Shown here piece after piece: positions 12,052 to 23,821 of a stretch of DNA of 64,000 nt (positions are counted from its first letter, which is position 1; each line of letters opens with the position of its first letter). The position numbers were made by a program, and so were the translations under genes. The notes under the pieces are model-generated. The model was not told the DNA's origin and did not search any database. It saw only the letters and a program-made list of their open reading frames with translations. This DNA is from Ophiosphaerella korrae (Eukaryota > Ascomycota > Dothideomycetes > Pleosporales > Phaeosphaeriaceae), in the NCBI GenBank assembly GCA_028456385.1, contig JALNQF010000030.1, positions 62,001-126,000 on the forward strand. The letters are read 5' to 3'.

Positions 12052-12716
12052 ATGGCGACTTTGGATGAAGATGCAATAGACGAGATTCTCTACCTGTCAC
12101 GTGCAAATGAAGCTGCCGAACTAGCCTTGTACCTCTCCGAGCTATCAGCTCAAACGAAGCTCCCCAGCGCTGAGCTGGTAGCTGTGGCTATTGATCCCTT
12201 CACGAAGAATGGTGCGCTGCATTATGCAGCAGCAAATGGACATACTGGTATGTCCCTCAACCAGCCCTTTTGCCTGGTCTAGCGCTGACTGGAATGACAG
12301 ATATCATCAAGTTAGTCCTATCTGAAAGGGGCGAGAAGGCAGCACCAGAGCTCATCAATGCCGTAAATGAAGCTGGAAACACTCCACTTCACTGGGCAGC
12401 TTTGAATGGACACCTTGAAAGTGTAAAGCTTCTCATCCAATTCGGGGCTGACGTCACCATCATCAATCGGGCGGGCCACGATGCAGTATTCGAAGCAGAG
12501 ATAAACGACAAAAAGGAAGTGGTAGATTGGTTGCTCGGAGCCGTGGAAGAGCTGGAGAATGGCATTGGTCAACCTGGCGAAGGGCCCGGGCATATCGACG
12601 AGGACGTGAATAACACAGATAAGAGTGTCTCGCAAGCGAGCACAACCTCGGTGGAAGATGTTAGGAAGCAAATGGCAGATATGAAGACCAGGGACGGCTC
12701 TTCCCAGGATGGCTGA
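12052..12716 (+). CDS. YAR1: Ankyrin-repeat protein, YAR1-like
   Basis: Two exons (12052-12247, 12301-12716) with a 53-nt intron give 203 aa, close to the 200 aa of yeast Yar1. An N-terminal helical segment rich in acidic residues is followed by two clear ankyrin repeats: KNGALHYAAANGHTDIIKLV (about residues 52-71, split by the intron) and AGNTPLHWAALNGHLESVKL. A third, degenerate repeat and an acidic, Ser-rich tail follow. Family knowledge: Yar1 is a dedicated chaperone of ribosomal protein uS3 (Rps3) in the nucleus and cytosol and supports 40S assembly. The assignment is from size and architecture; other two-ankyrin proteins of this size exist, so the symbol is tentative. Confidence 0.72.
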
Positions 12717-13271
12717 ATCAGTTCGATGGCTTGGCTGCAATCAGGAATATATTGCTGACAGTCTACCCTGCTAGGGTTCATATCACTACCAATAGCAACT
12801 GGCTGACGGCAAGGTTCCCACGTGGTAAGAATCCACCTCGTGGGGTGAGGTGGGATAATGGCAGCACGGGATTACAACGCGGTATTCGTACAATGAGTCG
12901 ATAGTGGGCAAGTACGGAGGATTGCATTCGCATGATTCATACCCCTGAATATATAACTGCGCTGGGCTTAGTCATGAGCCGCAGGGTTACGACTTGAGAT
13001 AACAAGCCTTTCCATAGATGGCTCATAAAGCTCGAAATGACATAGCCTAAGCTCCGATTTACTCAAGTGCTACCCAAAGAAAAGATCCATGTCCACGCCG
13101 CCTTTGCTACTCATTCAGAGCAGTGATCTAAAGGCACAAATTAGTTCCTACCGCTAACGCCAAAGATGCCTGGTGTATACGCCTGAACCTAGTAGACTGC
13201 TGGTGGCTACTTTGTATTAGTGGATGTAGAGATGTGTCTTGCTGTTTCTTTCCCTTACCACCCGCTGGGAA
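12717..13271. other. Intergenic region between convergent genes
   Basis: Tail-to-tail spacer between the YAR1-like and WW-domain genes. Nothing beyond presumed 3' untranslated regions is visible. Confidence 0.5.
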
Positions 13272-14125
13272 TCAGTCCAAGAGCCAAGCGCGACGCTTCT
13301 GCTCCTTCTTCTCGTGACGTTTCTGCTTGTACTCCTTGAGCTGCTTCTTCGTAAGAGTCTTGCTGCGACGCTCAGCTTTGAGGCTGCGGCCATCGTGGCT
13401 GTTGGCAGCTGCGTCCACGTCAAAGAAGGCGTTCATTTGCCTCTTGCTCTTGTTCTCGTCGTTATGCATCTCAGGTCCTGCTTCAGCTTGCTGGAACTTG
13501 CCCGTGAAGCGGTTGAAGTGAGCCTGGACCCCGTAGTTCTGAGCACTGGGGACTGGCAGGCTAGTACCAGCTGTTCCGGCAGCAGCCTGCTCCTCCTTCT
13601 CCTGCTCCTCTTTGGCCTCGCGAGCATAATCAGCGTTGGGGTCGTAGCTGCCATGGATTGCTGGGTTGTAGCCGCCCCACATGCGTTTGGGTGGAGGGCT
13701 AGTGCCAGGCGCGCCCGAGCTTGTGGTGTTGGTAGCACTGGCACTGCTGGCGGGGTTCCTGAATTGATCACACATTAGGCCGGGTTGGGATAAAAGAAAT
13801 CAAAGAAGTCAGCAAACCTGTCGTACGGATTATAACTAGTAGTGGTGGCCGCAGGAACGCGCGGATTCTGCCACTGGATAACTCCGGTAATGCTGTTGCG
13901 GAAGTACCAATTTTGCGCGGCTGCATCCCAGAGCGGAACCCAGCCATCGTCGTCCTGGCTTGGAAGAGGCTCGTCAGGCAGCGGCGGCGCATCCTCGTCA
14001 GGCAGTGGCGGATTTGCAGCTTCAGTGGAGTCCTTGTTCATGTCGAGGGTGGCTGCTGCTCCCTTGGACTGGCCCGTCTCGTGGCCGGCAGTGCCCTGCT
14101 CCGCGTCATTGCGGTTGGCAATCAT
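13272..14125 (-). CDS. WW-domain protein
   Basis: Two exons on the minus strand (14125-13818, 13758-13272) with a 59-nt intron give 264 aa. After an acidic Pro-rich stretch, residues around 55-85 form a WW domain: WVPLWDAAAQNWYFRN, then ITGVIQWQNP, with the two Trp and the NP that define the fold. The second half is Lys/Arg/Glu-rich and ends in a basic coiled-coil-like tail (KQLKEYKQKRHEKKEQKRR). This suggests a nuclear or RNA-associated protein. An upstream in-frame ATG at 14248 exists. The sequence just before 14125 holds a CTAAC branch site and an AG, consistent with a leader intron, so the downstream ATG was chosen. The partner is not identifiable; WW domains bind Pro-rich ligands. Confidence 0.78.
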
Positions 14126-16328
14126 GTCTGTATGCGATTCAACTGTTCTATTGATATGCGTTAGTGCTGGTGCGCTAGCAAGAATGGCTGTCGTGCTGGC
14201 GGCGCGGTGGCTTTTGGTTGCAAGATTGCGATGTTGTGAGGCCTTCATGCGCGCATTGAAGTGGTTGGGGAGAACATGCGCTAATGGCTTGGCAGTATCA
14301 CCTGACCGGTATTCACTTCGGGGCAACACTCAGGCCACCGAGGCCACGCTCTCGCCTCGCTTCAGTCCACGTCGATCCGCGGCTTGTCTGCATCTCGGCC
14401 CATCCGTTTTCATTTGCCGGAGTTTGTGTGCTTGAGTCTGCTCGGCTCCTGCGACGGGCAGTAATCATCGCAAGCGTCACGACATATTACCACATGTCGG
14501 AAGGGTGTATGCGCTCTAGTGTAACTTACCGCAAGCATACCTCGCATAGGCGTCTTCAATTACGTGTGCTGACCCTGCAACGGTACGCTATCGCCGATTC
14601 AGCCATGGCGAAACCAGAAGAAGGCTTCTAATCACATACGCTGCCTCTTAACAAAGCCTCTTATATGCCCTAGTAACGCATGACCTTGGAGCTGCATGCG
14701 CGGGAAACCGACAGCAAGGCCCGGGAGACCTTTGGCGCAAGCCAAGAAGACGCTCCATGCAAGCAAAGAAGCAGCGTCAACTTAGGGGAGCCGGGACGCT
14801 TGGAGGATCCGCCAGGCGCATCGAGATGGGTCAGCCGCTCAACGGCTGTAAACTTCATTCCGATCGGACCTGGTGCCGCTTTAGTGGGGAAGCATGTGTC
14901 GTGAGCGTCTTCGTTCGTCCTACTGCGTTTGACACTCAGCCAGTGCCCTTCTCTGTCCTCTCCTCTCCTGCGTTGAGAGGATACGGTTTGCTGGCGACCA
15001 GGGCCGGCAGCCGGTGGTCTGCTTAGACTACTTTTTGGTCGCATTGTTGTTGGTACTGCTGCTTATTTGCTCTTGCGGATCAGCACGAAGCATCGTCTAC
15101 GCTTGCCGGAATGGCTGAGGACAGACCACACCGCGTTCCATTAGCTGCATCAAGCCCTTTGCCAAAGTCAATCTATGTGGAGCTTATTGGCTAGAGAGGC
15201 AGGAGGCTTGGTGAACCCGATGCCAGGTCTGGAGAATTAGTTTCGGCAAAATACAAGGACAAGGACAAGGACAAGGACAGACACACAGTTCACTGCATCC
15301 CGTCGCCTCTTCCTCGTCTGCATGATCGGCGCCAGTCATGAACGTATAGCTGTGGTTGGTCAGTTGGGCGGGGAACGGCCGCCTGTTAGATCTGGGGGCT
15401 GAAGTGGCATCTCATAATTGCTCACGCACCATTCACTCGCCGTATTTCAAAGGACGACTACTGCAGTGTCCTGCATCAATCTGCATCTCGCAGCAGGCCA
15501 AACACGCTACGCAACACCTCGCGCAGCTTGCAGAAGGTTTGTCTCTGCCGCGCTGCACCTACTCGATATCGCACCAATATTGCCTGTCCGGTTCACTGAC
15601 CACCCCGGGCACGTTCCAGGATTCCCGGGTCTCAAACAGCGAAAGCTCCACGACCATGTTCCTGGCAGTCTGTCATTTCTTCACACTACTGGGACAATAG
15701 TACAGATACGTTTTGTGAACGCCGCCCCTTCTACCCTGAAGCTTTCAAACTCCCAGGGACTGTCCCGGCTCTGCCGCAGCACGGTGCCCTTTGCTTTGAT
15801 CGCTTCCTACCCGGTATTATTATATTTATTGCTATTATTTTCCACCCTATCTACCTACAGCCAGTTGAAGCCGGGCTTGTTGCGTGCCCAGCGACTCTTT
15901 GCACACAGAGTGCCGTCTGTGCTGCACACACCAGTCCTGTGCATGTAAGTTCATTCCCGTAACGCCCCCTACATACGTTCTTATATGCCCTGTTGCCCCT
16001 CGGCTGCGGTCCAGCATTTCCCGGAAGTGCGGTGGAAACTCGTCAGACGTCAGCCCTGCACGGACTGTTGATTCTTTGGCTTTTTCCAGAACCTTGCCGT
16101 CTGCAATACCTCGCAGCGGGTATTCCATTGCAGGCCAGACGCACGCAAGTGCACTCTGTTCTCTGGTCACCTCTTCGCCTTCTTCAAGTACCTCCTTGAG
16201 CCCGACAATTTGAATGCAAGCTCATGACCTGGCTGCCTTAGTGACAATTCTAGAAAGGCGCCTGAATCCCAACGTATCCTGGCTATATCTGTCCCTCATT
16301 CTTAGTCCTCCATGTGGTCGGTCAACCA
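14126..16328. other. Divergent promoter region and long leader of the Zn2Cys6 gene
   Basis: The two flanking genes are transcribed away from this 2.2-kb space. A (ACAAGG)n microsatellite of about four units lies at 15253-15279. The last kilobase is pyrimidine-rich with several short upstream ATG frames, one at 16214, as in long leaders of fungal regulators. No coding gene is supported. Confidence 0.45.
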
Positions 16329-19283
16329 ATGTACCGTGGAAGCCGTCCCACCCCAAGCGGCGAACGTCAAGACTCACCCACTTCCACCACCATGTTCGTC
16401 AACATGAGTCGCCCACCTAGCATCCCATCACACCCGGGGCCTCCACAATCTTACAATTTGTATTCAGCAACTCATGCCATAACTTCTCGGCCCGAGATTC
16501 TCACTCCAGGCCAACATATTCGCCCAAGGAACCCTAGTGGAAATCAAAGTAATGCGCAACAGTTACCAAGTCTTCGCACCCTCCTGGAACCTGAATTACT
16601 TGACAAAAAGCTGTCTGATCCACCATCCCGACCAGGGAATGCCCAGCATGCACACGGCATGTCTGGTCGCTACGAATCTGACAGCCCAACCTTGAAGAGA
16701 CGGCATGACTTCGATGGACACACCTACGCTTATCCCGAGCACAATGCTATCGCTTCTCAAACACCATACCTCCATCGTCAACCTCTTCCTAGCGCAACCG
16801 CCGATACCCAATCTGTGGCTTCCTCAACACCAGGCTCAGCCTTCAGCGCCAATCATGGAGAGCTTCAACGACGTAGCAGTTTCGCCCAGCCACCATACTA
16901 TGATCAGATGAGCAAAGGCTTTCGACCACAATCTACGCCCTCTGACCCGACCCTAGCACTCACTAATCAAGCAAGCCAGGAGGATCTCGGAGATGCCAGC
17001 AGACCCATCAGGCGACGCATTGACGGTTCTTCACGTGCTCCAGTCCGATCATCACGATGCTTAGGGCAGCGCGAAATAGCCGGCGAAGGGCTATGCTATA
17101 TCTATGAGGATGGCACATATTGTCGAGCTATTATAGATGGCGAACCTGTCAATCCATCATGGGGTATTACAAAAGCCGGGAAACCACGCAAGCGGCTTGC
17201 TCAGGCATGCCTTACCTGTCGTGAGAAAAAGATAAAATGCGAACCAGGCTACCCGAAATGCCATCAGTGCGCAAAATCGCAGCGAGTTTGCAGAGGGTAT
17301 GTCATTGCCAAGTCTCTAATGTGTTTTCCCCCTCATACGACGGAGCCCCGTGCATTGACTTAGTTGATTCGTCTTAACGATTTTGCGGATTGTATCACTT
17401 AATGACAAATACTGACCAATAGCAGTGGCCTCAACCAAGTTGGCATTGGCAATGCATCTGGTGAGACGTCACCGTCTAGTTCCGCGCCGGTGTTTAAGAA
17501 CTCGCCGTCAGAAGCCGTCAACTCCGCAGCTGGTCCCGACAAAATCAGAGCTCCCGGAGAGCTGCGAGAACATTTGACTCAAGCTGAATGCTGGAACACT
17601 GGCACCTCATACAAAGCTCGAAAGTTTCGACCTACTCCCATGGTACCTTCAAGAGGTATGTCCGTACAATCACTAGATTCAGACTGGAGCGGTTCCGGGA
17701 ATGACCAGGGCATGGATGATCACAGGCGAGGTTCCTACCAAGATCAGTTCGCTATCCAATGGGAAGAGGATCCATACGAAACAGACCCCAGCCTTACTAT
17801 GCATCTTCTGGGCCTGTACTTCCTCCATGCTGGGCGTGCAACCTACGGCATGTTTCCCCGTAGGCCATTTATTGCGTGGGTAAAATCAGGCCATGAGAAG
17901 AATCAAGATCACTTAATGCTGTTGTATACCATTTTAGCATTGGGTTCACTATTTTCTGCAGATCCAGAGAAACGCATCTTGGGGAAGCGATTTGCAGCTG
18001 TTGCTTCATATGCTGCAGAGAAACGCTTTGGCAAATTCACTCTGCAGTTATGTCAAGCGAGGCTGATGCTTGCTTTGTATCTCTTTGCAAGGGGAAAGTC
18101 TCAAGAAGCTTGGGATTTCTGTGGCGCTGGTCTGCGAGCAATCAGTGCGCTGAAGCTCAACACTGAGGAAGGCATAAAGGAGCTAGCAGACAGTATACCG
18201 GATCTGGACTTTGGTTTCGACCGCTGGACTTATGAAGAATGTTGCCGCCGCACCTTCTGGTCTGGGCTACTGATGGATGTAAGTTACGATGCGGCAAAGG
18301 CAACGACATCCCCTGACTTAAAGCAACAACAGCGATACAATGGCTTCTTCGGTGGTACCCTTTTCGTCATCAGTATGGAAGACACCTACGTCCGACTCCC
18401 ATGTCCGGATGATATGTATGAGGCATCAACACCTTGCGATGCTCCCTTCTTCGACGAGGAAATATTCAACGCGCAGAACTCTCCCCAGCCTCGCTTAGGC
18501 CTTATGGCATATCTATGCTTGATCTCGGCACTTTGGGGGGACGTCCTGACTTTCACGGGAAGAGCTGCTCGAAGACCTACGAGTGGATATGAACGACATT
18601 ATGAAACCTTTTACATTAAGACCTACGAAAAGCTCGATACTTGGCACACAATGCTGCCACCTAATCTCAAATACAGCCCGCAAAACCTAGACAATAGTAT
18701 AACGGAGGGTTACGCGGGCACGTTCATGTCTCTTCATGCTCTTTACCACGCGGCAATCATTCGACTCAATCGACATGTCCGCACGAACGCGATGCCGGCC
18801 GACAAGATTTTCCGTAATGCTGAACAATCATTCCGACATGCGTCCAATTTCCTATCAATGGCACATTCGTTAGCTTCCGCGAATCGCCAACAAAGACTTC
18901 CTCCAAGGACCACGGACGAATTCTTATTCTCGACTCCTTTCCCCGGATACGCTCTCATGCTTTCTATTGATGTGCTTACATCGGCCGGCACTTACCCAAC
19001 GTTACCCAACCTCATAGAAACTGTCAGCACTGCAATGTCCTGCATTGAAGAACTGGCAGCTTTCTGGGCCTCGGCGCGATCGCAACACAAGGCAGTATCA
19101 AATCGTTTGAAGCAACTCACCGAGATGGCTATGCTTGAAGGACAAGGCGTGAGAAACGGTAGCCACGGACAATTCTGGAGGGTCAAAGACAGCCTTGAAA
19201 CGGCTTTCGGCAATGACGACACGGTATACAGGATGGAGGATCAAATGTTGTTTGATGTTGTCACACAGCTTACTAGCCAGTAA
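16329..19283 (+). CDS. Zn2Cys6 transcription factor with internal DNA-binding domain
   Basis: Two exons (16329-17296, 17426-19283), 129-nt intron, 941 aa. The zinc cluster is at residues 294-321: CLTC-x6-C-x6-CHQC-x6-C. The intron lies just after its last Cys (CRG). Before it are about 290 residues of Ser/Pro/Gln-rich sequence. Directly ahead of the cluster is a block with CYIYEDGTYCRAIIDG and NPSWGITKAGKPRKR, the latter a basic stretch that probably includes the nuclear signal. The long second half (from LTMHLLGLYFLHAG on) looks like the fungal middle homology region of Zn2Cys6 regulators, including CCRRTFWSGLLMDVSYD. The start used is the first ATG in frame. A shorter start at MFVNMSRPPS (16392) is possible. 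Target genes are unknown; no symbol is assigned. Confidence 0.85.
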
Positions 19284-21498
19284 TGTCTCAAATCGATGAT
19301 CTCGTGATCTACGCAATGCTGTCAACAAATCCAAAACGTCATCAATGCCTCACTATTTTCACACTACGAATGTTTTCCCTGCTACTAGTGCTTAAGCTAT
19401 CTTTCCTCAAATCGCATAGCGCGTACATATTAAGGGACCCGTAATCAAAAACTCATGCGCAACGTTTCTGCTATAGTAGTCGGAGAATTCCTGGGGCTAC
19501 CTCGACGCACTCGATGCTTCAGGTCCACCTAGCAGCACCCAACAATTCAACGGATTGAAGTAGACGATATTGCATTTTAAAGTTATCGCCGCAAAAGAGT
19601 TCACGTCAGCAAGACTCAAATGCAAAATTTTGGTGTTCCGCAAAGTGCAGAAATATTCTGGTGGGCTGCGAAATGTGTAAAATTCTCGTGTAAATTTACT
19701 CTGTTGGTTGGACAAGGCGTTGGATTCTGTCAAAATGGTGACGACGGAGTACCATGGGCGTTTTTTGTTTGTTTTTTGCTTCACTGGCCACCAAACTTAT
19801 ATATGCTCCTGTGACGGAACAAATCGGTTCAATTTGGTCATGATGTCTGTTAAAAAGGTCGAGATGTGCTCAGACAGCGCCACGATTGCTTCGGCAAGCC
19901 CGCACAAACTTGAAACCCTCTCCCCAATCTGGCAATCCCATCAAATGGTCACCTGATTAACGAAAGGAGACCCAGCAACCCAAACAGCATGACTGAGCTC
20001 TAGCCCATGAACTATGCCTACCTGAGGTGTGATACAACCCGACACCCACGTTCTCCATGTGCGCGGTGCTATGCAACAAGACGGTCACCGGGTTTCGGGT
20101 TGGCAAGCACAATGGAGGCGGAACGACGTCGCACATGGCACAAGCAAATCAAGGATAGGTATCCGAAGGCATCTAAATCGTGACATGCGATAATCACTAT
20201 GCCGATCCTGTGCAGCGGGGAGTTTGCACTACAATACGAAGTAGCCATGCGCTTGTGGCAAATGTGACAGCATCATCCCTCGTTCGCCAATAGTCGCTGC
20301 ACAATATTCAGATTCCCGACAACGTATACCCAATTGCACTCGATTTCTAAAAGCTAATTTGTTTTGAATTCCATGTCTTACCATGTTCACAAAGGGTAAG
20401 TCTTGCGGCGATCTGAGCGAAGCTACTGCGCGTGCTTCAGCCTCAGTCGCCGATCGCTTGATCAAGGAACAGTGAGGTCAAGCCGTATGCAGCCGGATCA
20501 CCACGCTATCCAATACCATCATAACGCATCACCCCTCAGTCAGACATCCCGCAGACGGGAAAAGAAAACATGACAGCTGTTCGGCAGACGTTGAGCTCAC
20601 TTGGCTAGACAGCGCAAGGCATCCCAGGCCAAGGACCGTGGGAATCCAAGCCATTGTCAAGCTAGATGTCGTGCAGCATCCGTCCGGCTCTTGGTGCGTT
20701 CGGCCGGACGCGTGTGCAAAGCCATGGCTAACAAGGCGCTCTAAACTTTATCCAACTTTGTGATTTGCCAACACACCCGATAGCTTAGTAGTACCCGAAG
20801 GGCGTGTCTGGTTGGAATGCTTCACATATGCGATTAGTAGAATCTTTTTGACTGCAAGGTTTAATGGCTTTACATGTGCGCCTAAGTTCGCCTGCGACAG
20901 CATCAGGACAAACCGCCGTATCCTCCCCCCTCTTTGATGTGCAGACTGCATTGACTTTTGTCATACCATCAAGCGTTTCCAATGGCGCCCGATCAACGAA
21001 AACACACTAATCGGATGAGCTGCCGAGCGACAGTCAATGCTGATGCTAGTGTGCCTGAAAATGGAATAGTTCATGATCTATCAGCATGAGTGCCAATAAA
21101 AGTCAATGAGTAGCCGTTGCTGATGCATCGAATGATACACAAGTGAAGTGCAAGGGCCATGACTAGACTTTGCATGGAGAGCGTTGAGCCATTCAACACC
21201 AATCGAATACCTTGATTTATTCCTTTCATAATGTATATTGCTCCGCAACCTATTCAGCATAAATCAATGTGTGTAAAGCGCGTATCTCGCATTCGGGAAG
21301 ATTTTCGCTATTGCGCAGAAGAATGCTCAGGGCAGTGTAAGAGACTAGAATGTAGCGTGGAATGAGCGCACTTTTGAGGGCCACTTCCAGCAAAGGAGGG
21401 ATCGATAGTGGTGACATGTCTCTAGGCTTAGAACATTGTTCGTCCCAGCTCCTAGCCAAAATACATTCATAAGATAGCATGCCTGCTTATGCCTAAAT
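19284..21498. other. Intergenic region
   Basis: Downstream of the Zn2Cys6 gene and of the transporter pseudogene. All frames are short and overlapping; no recognisable gene, repeat or RNA was found. Confidence 0.45.
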
Positions 21499-22860
21499 CT
21501 ACTTTGAGACTTCGATACTTGTTACAGTAACGTTCTTCTCTCTGACACTAGACATGTCAACGCCTCGTTCCTTCATGTCAGCCAGCGCTGCCTCGCCCAC
21601 ATCAACAGTGCCATCTCCATCAAAGAATTTAGCAATTTCTTCCATGGGCGTGTATCTAGCCGTCAGTCAGATGGATCTTCCATTACGCGAAAATGAGAGA
21701 CATACCTTGTCTCCACAATGCAGAAGTAAACAACAACGATCTCGAAGGCCAGGAAAACGCAGTAGAAGATTTAATACTTCCATTTCAATGCATCCAAAGC
21801 GAGCCCGTTCACAAACTGATCAAAGGACAAAGCAGCCGTGACGCAGAAATTGAGCCATACAAAGCCCTTGGCACGCAATCCATAGGGAAGAATCTCTGTT
21901 GTGTAACCAGCCATGATGCCAGATTTGATATCGTAGAAGATTCCGTAAAAAAAAAAAAAATCGAGACAATAAAGCCCCGTCCGAGACCGTTCTGGGGTTT
22001 AGCATCGTACCGCGCCGAGATAATGGTGAAGGCTTCCTCATGGCGGTCTTTGTTGTAGAGTCAACGTGGTGATTCAGGCATGAAGCCGAGTATTATCAGT
22101 GAGCTAGACAAGGTTAGCAAGAAGCGTAAAAAAAAAAAAACGCTGATCTAATACCCACCAAATAGCTTGTAGTAAGCTAGGAAGACGCCATGACCAGTCG
22201 CTCTGTACCATGTTAATGGCCTGTTCTTCCTTAGCGAAGCAGACGTGGTTAGATCACCTTTATTTGAAGCGTTCCAAAAGTTACCCAGCTTGCGATGAAC
22301 GCGCCCGAATGGTAACTTGCCCCAGAGAGTGTTACTAGAACAGCACGATATTGAGGATGAGCGATCTCAACAATTAGCAGCGGAGCAGAGGAAAGCACGA
22401 TAGTGTCTCCAAATCCAAGCACAAACCTGGCGGCAATAAACATGGCAATATTCTGTGCCCCAGTCTGGATCCCTACAGCAAGCAGCATAATGGCACAACC
22501 AATCGCTACACCAATCTTTCGTCCCCTCCAATCAATTAAATAGGGCGTGAATATCAAACCGACCAGCGACCCGAGCGACATTGAACTATTGAAGAAACCA
22601 AGTAAGGTGCCACGGGGCTCCCCGAAGTAGTTCTGCCAGTAGCTCAATGACTGAAGACCGTTAACCATTGATCCATCGAACCCATTTGCGGTGTTTGTCA
22701 AAATAAGGATGACAATATAGAAGTAAAGCATGCGCAGATTGGGTCGTTTCCACCATGCAATGCGTTCGAAAGCACGACCAGCGAAGAAGAAGTGCCCTTT
22801 CGGCGGTTTGACAGGTAGGGCCTTCTGGGTGGTCAAAGGTGGGCGGAAACTGATCGCCAT
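21499..22860 (-). pseudogene. MFS sugar-transporter pseudogene (internal deletion, stops, frameshift)
   Basis: The first exon (22860-22258) encodes an intact N-terminus of a sugar-porter-type MFS protein: NTANGFDGSMVNGLQSL, YWQNYF, and DWRGRK in the loop between helices 2 and 3. A 55-nt intron (22257-22203) leads to SDWSWRLPSLLQAI, and a second intron with a poly-T tract leads to GFMPESPR. There the conserved Trp is a TGA stop (22061-22063). The sequence then jumps from ISARYDA to the GLGRGFIVSIF helix, so the central loop and roughly helices 7-10 are missing. A poly-A/T tract near 21950 shifts frame before GYTTEILPYGLRAKG. A TAA interrupts ALKWKY..IFY (21771-21773). The C-terminus YTPMEEIAKFFDGDG to SIEVSK is still readable. 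The gene cannot make a transporter. It sits next to a decayed GH43 gene in the same orientation. Confidence 0.88.
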
Positions 22861-23821
22861 AGTGCAGTACCATTACTGCTGTTGAGAAGAAAGGTGGTGT
22901 ATGTATAACATCAAACCAAGGTACTGGTATATGTTCTAATACTTATACTATCGATATTGGTGATCCTAGAAGGTGGTGCAGCATCTACATTAGCGCCTAA
23001 TCTGCTACAGGTGATTGGACTGTTGTGTCAAGTGTCCCAGACAACCGTTCTGCATTCCCAAGAGCATGGCGCCAGAAAAGCCAAGCTGGTTGAATGTGCA
23101 TATCTACCTGTATTCTCCCGTAGCACATCAATCTTTCTCCAGGTTGTCTTGTGATGATCCCCGCCATTATGGCGGCAGATTCCTTGTCCGACGTATCGCT
23201 AGTCGAATTAGATATCCGTAGTTATTCCCGGGCGTGACAGCGGGAAAGAAACAGTACCTCCACGGAGCAAACAGCCTAAACACTGCAGTTATCATGAGAA
23301 TGGGGTTTATGAGCTCTTGGTTAGTCTCGCAATGCAACGCCAATGTCCACCCAGGGCAAGATCTCATTGAATAGTTAACCTGGTACAAAGGTACGTGAGT
23401 AAGTCCTTGGCGTCTTCCACTGGTGGGATCTACTAAGACACCCCTTCTCAGTGGCCAATCGACTCTGGCTAATTTCAGTGTTGTACCCCGCTGTTGTTTG
23501 CCCTTTGGGTCTGTTGTATGCATATTCAGAACACCAATAGAATATGTGGAAAATCTTGGGATTTGTTTACTAAGAAGTTGTACTGTTATTATACTGCACG
23601 TTCAAGAGATGATTTTGGAGGTCGGCACGTCTAAATACGAGATTGCTGGACGATCGGCGCGCCATGGCGGTCTAGGCTAGTGACCCTTTCACCTCGGCAG
23701 TTCTAAGGCCACCCTCATAGCATGACGCTCGGACGATGCAGAGAATAAACGGCTTGCGAGTATGAGAATCAGCTAAAGATGAAGCACCAATTCAACTTGA
23801 CACTCAGCACAATACCAAAAA
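22861..23821. other. Former promoter of the transporter pseudogene
   Basis: Spacer between the 5' end of the transporter pseudogene and the 3' end of the GH43 pseudogene. It contains the perfect inverted repeat CCGCCATTATGGCGG (23161-23175), a possible regulator site. No coding frame is supported. Confidence 0.4.

Noticed and set aside
13239..14435. Long plus-strand frames opposite the WW-domain gene
   Set aside because: Leu/Val/Ser-rich mirror images of the minus-strand gene; no domain.
23167..23523. 118-codon minus-strand frame between the two pseudogenes
   Set aside because: No recognised segment or splice continuation; could not be linked to either neighbour.
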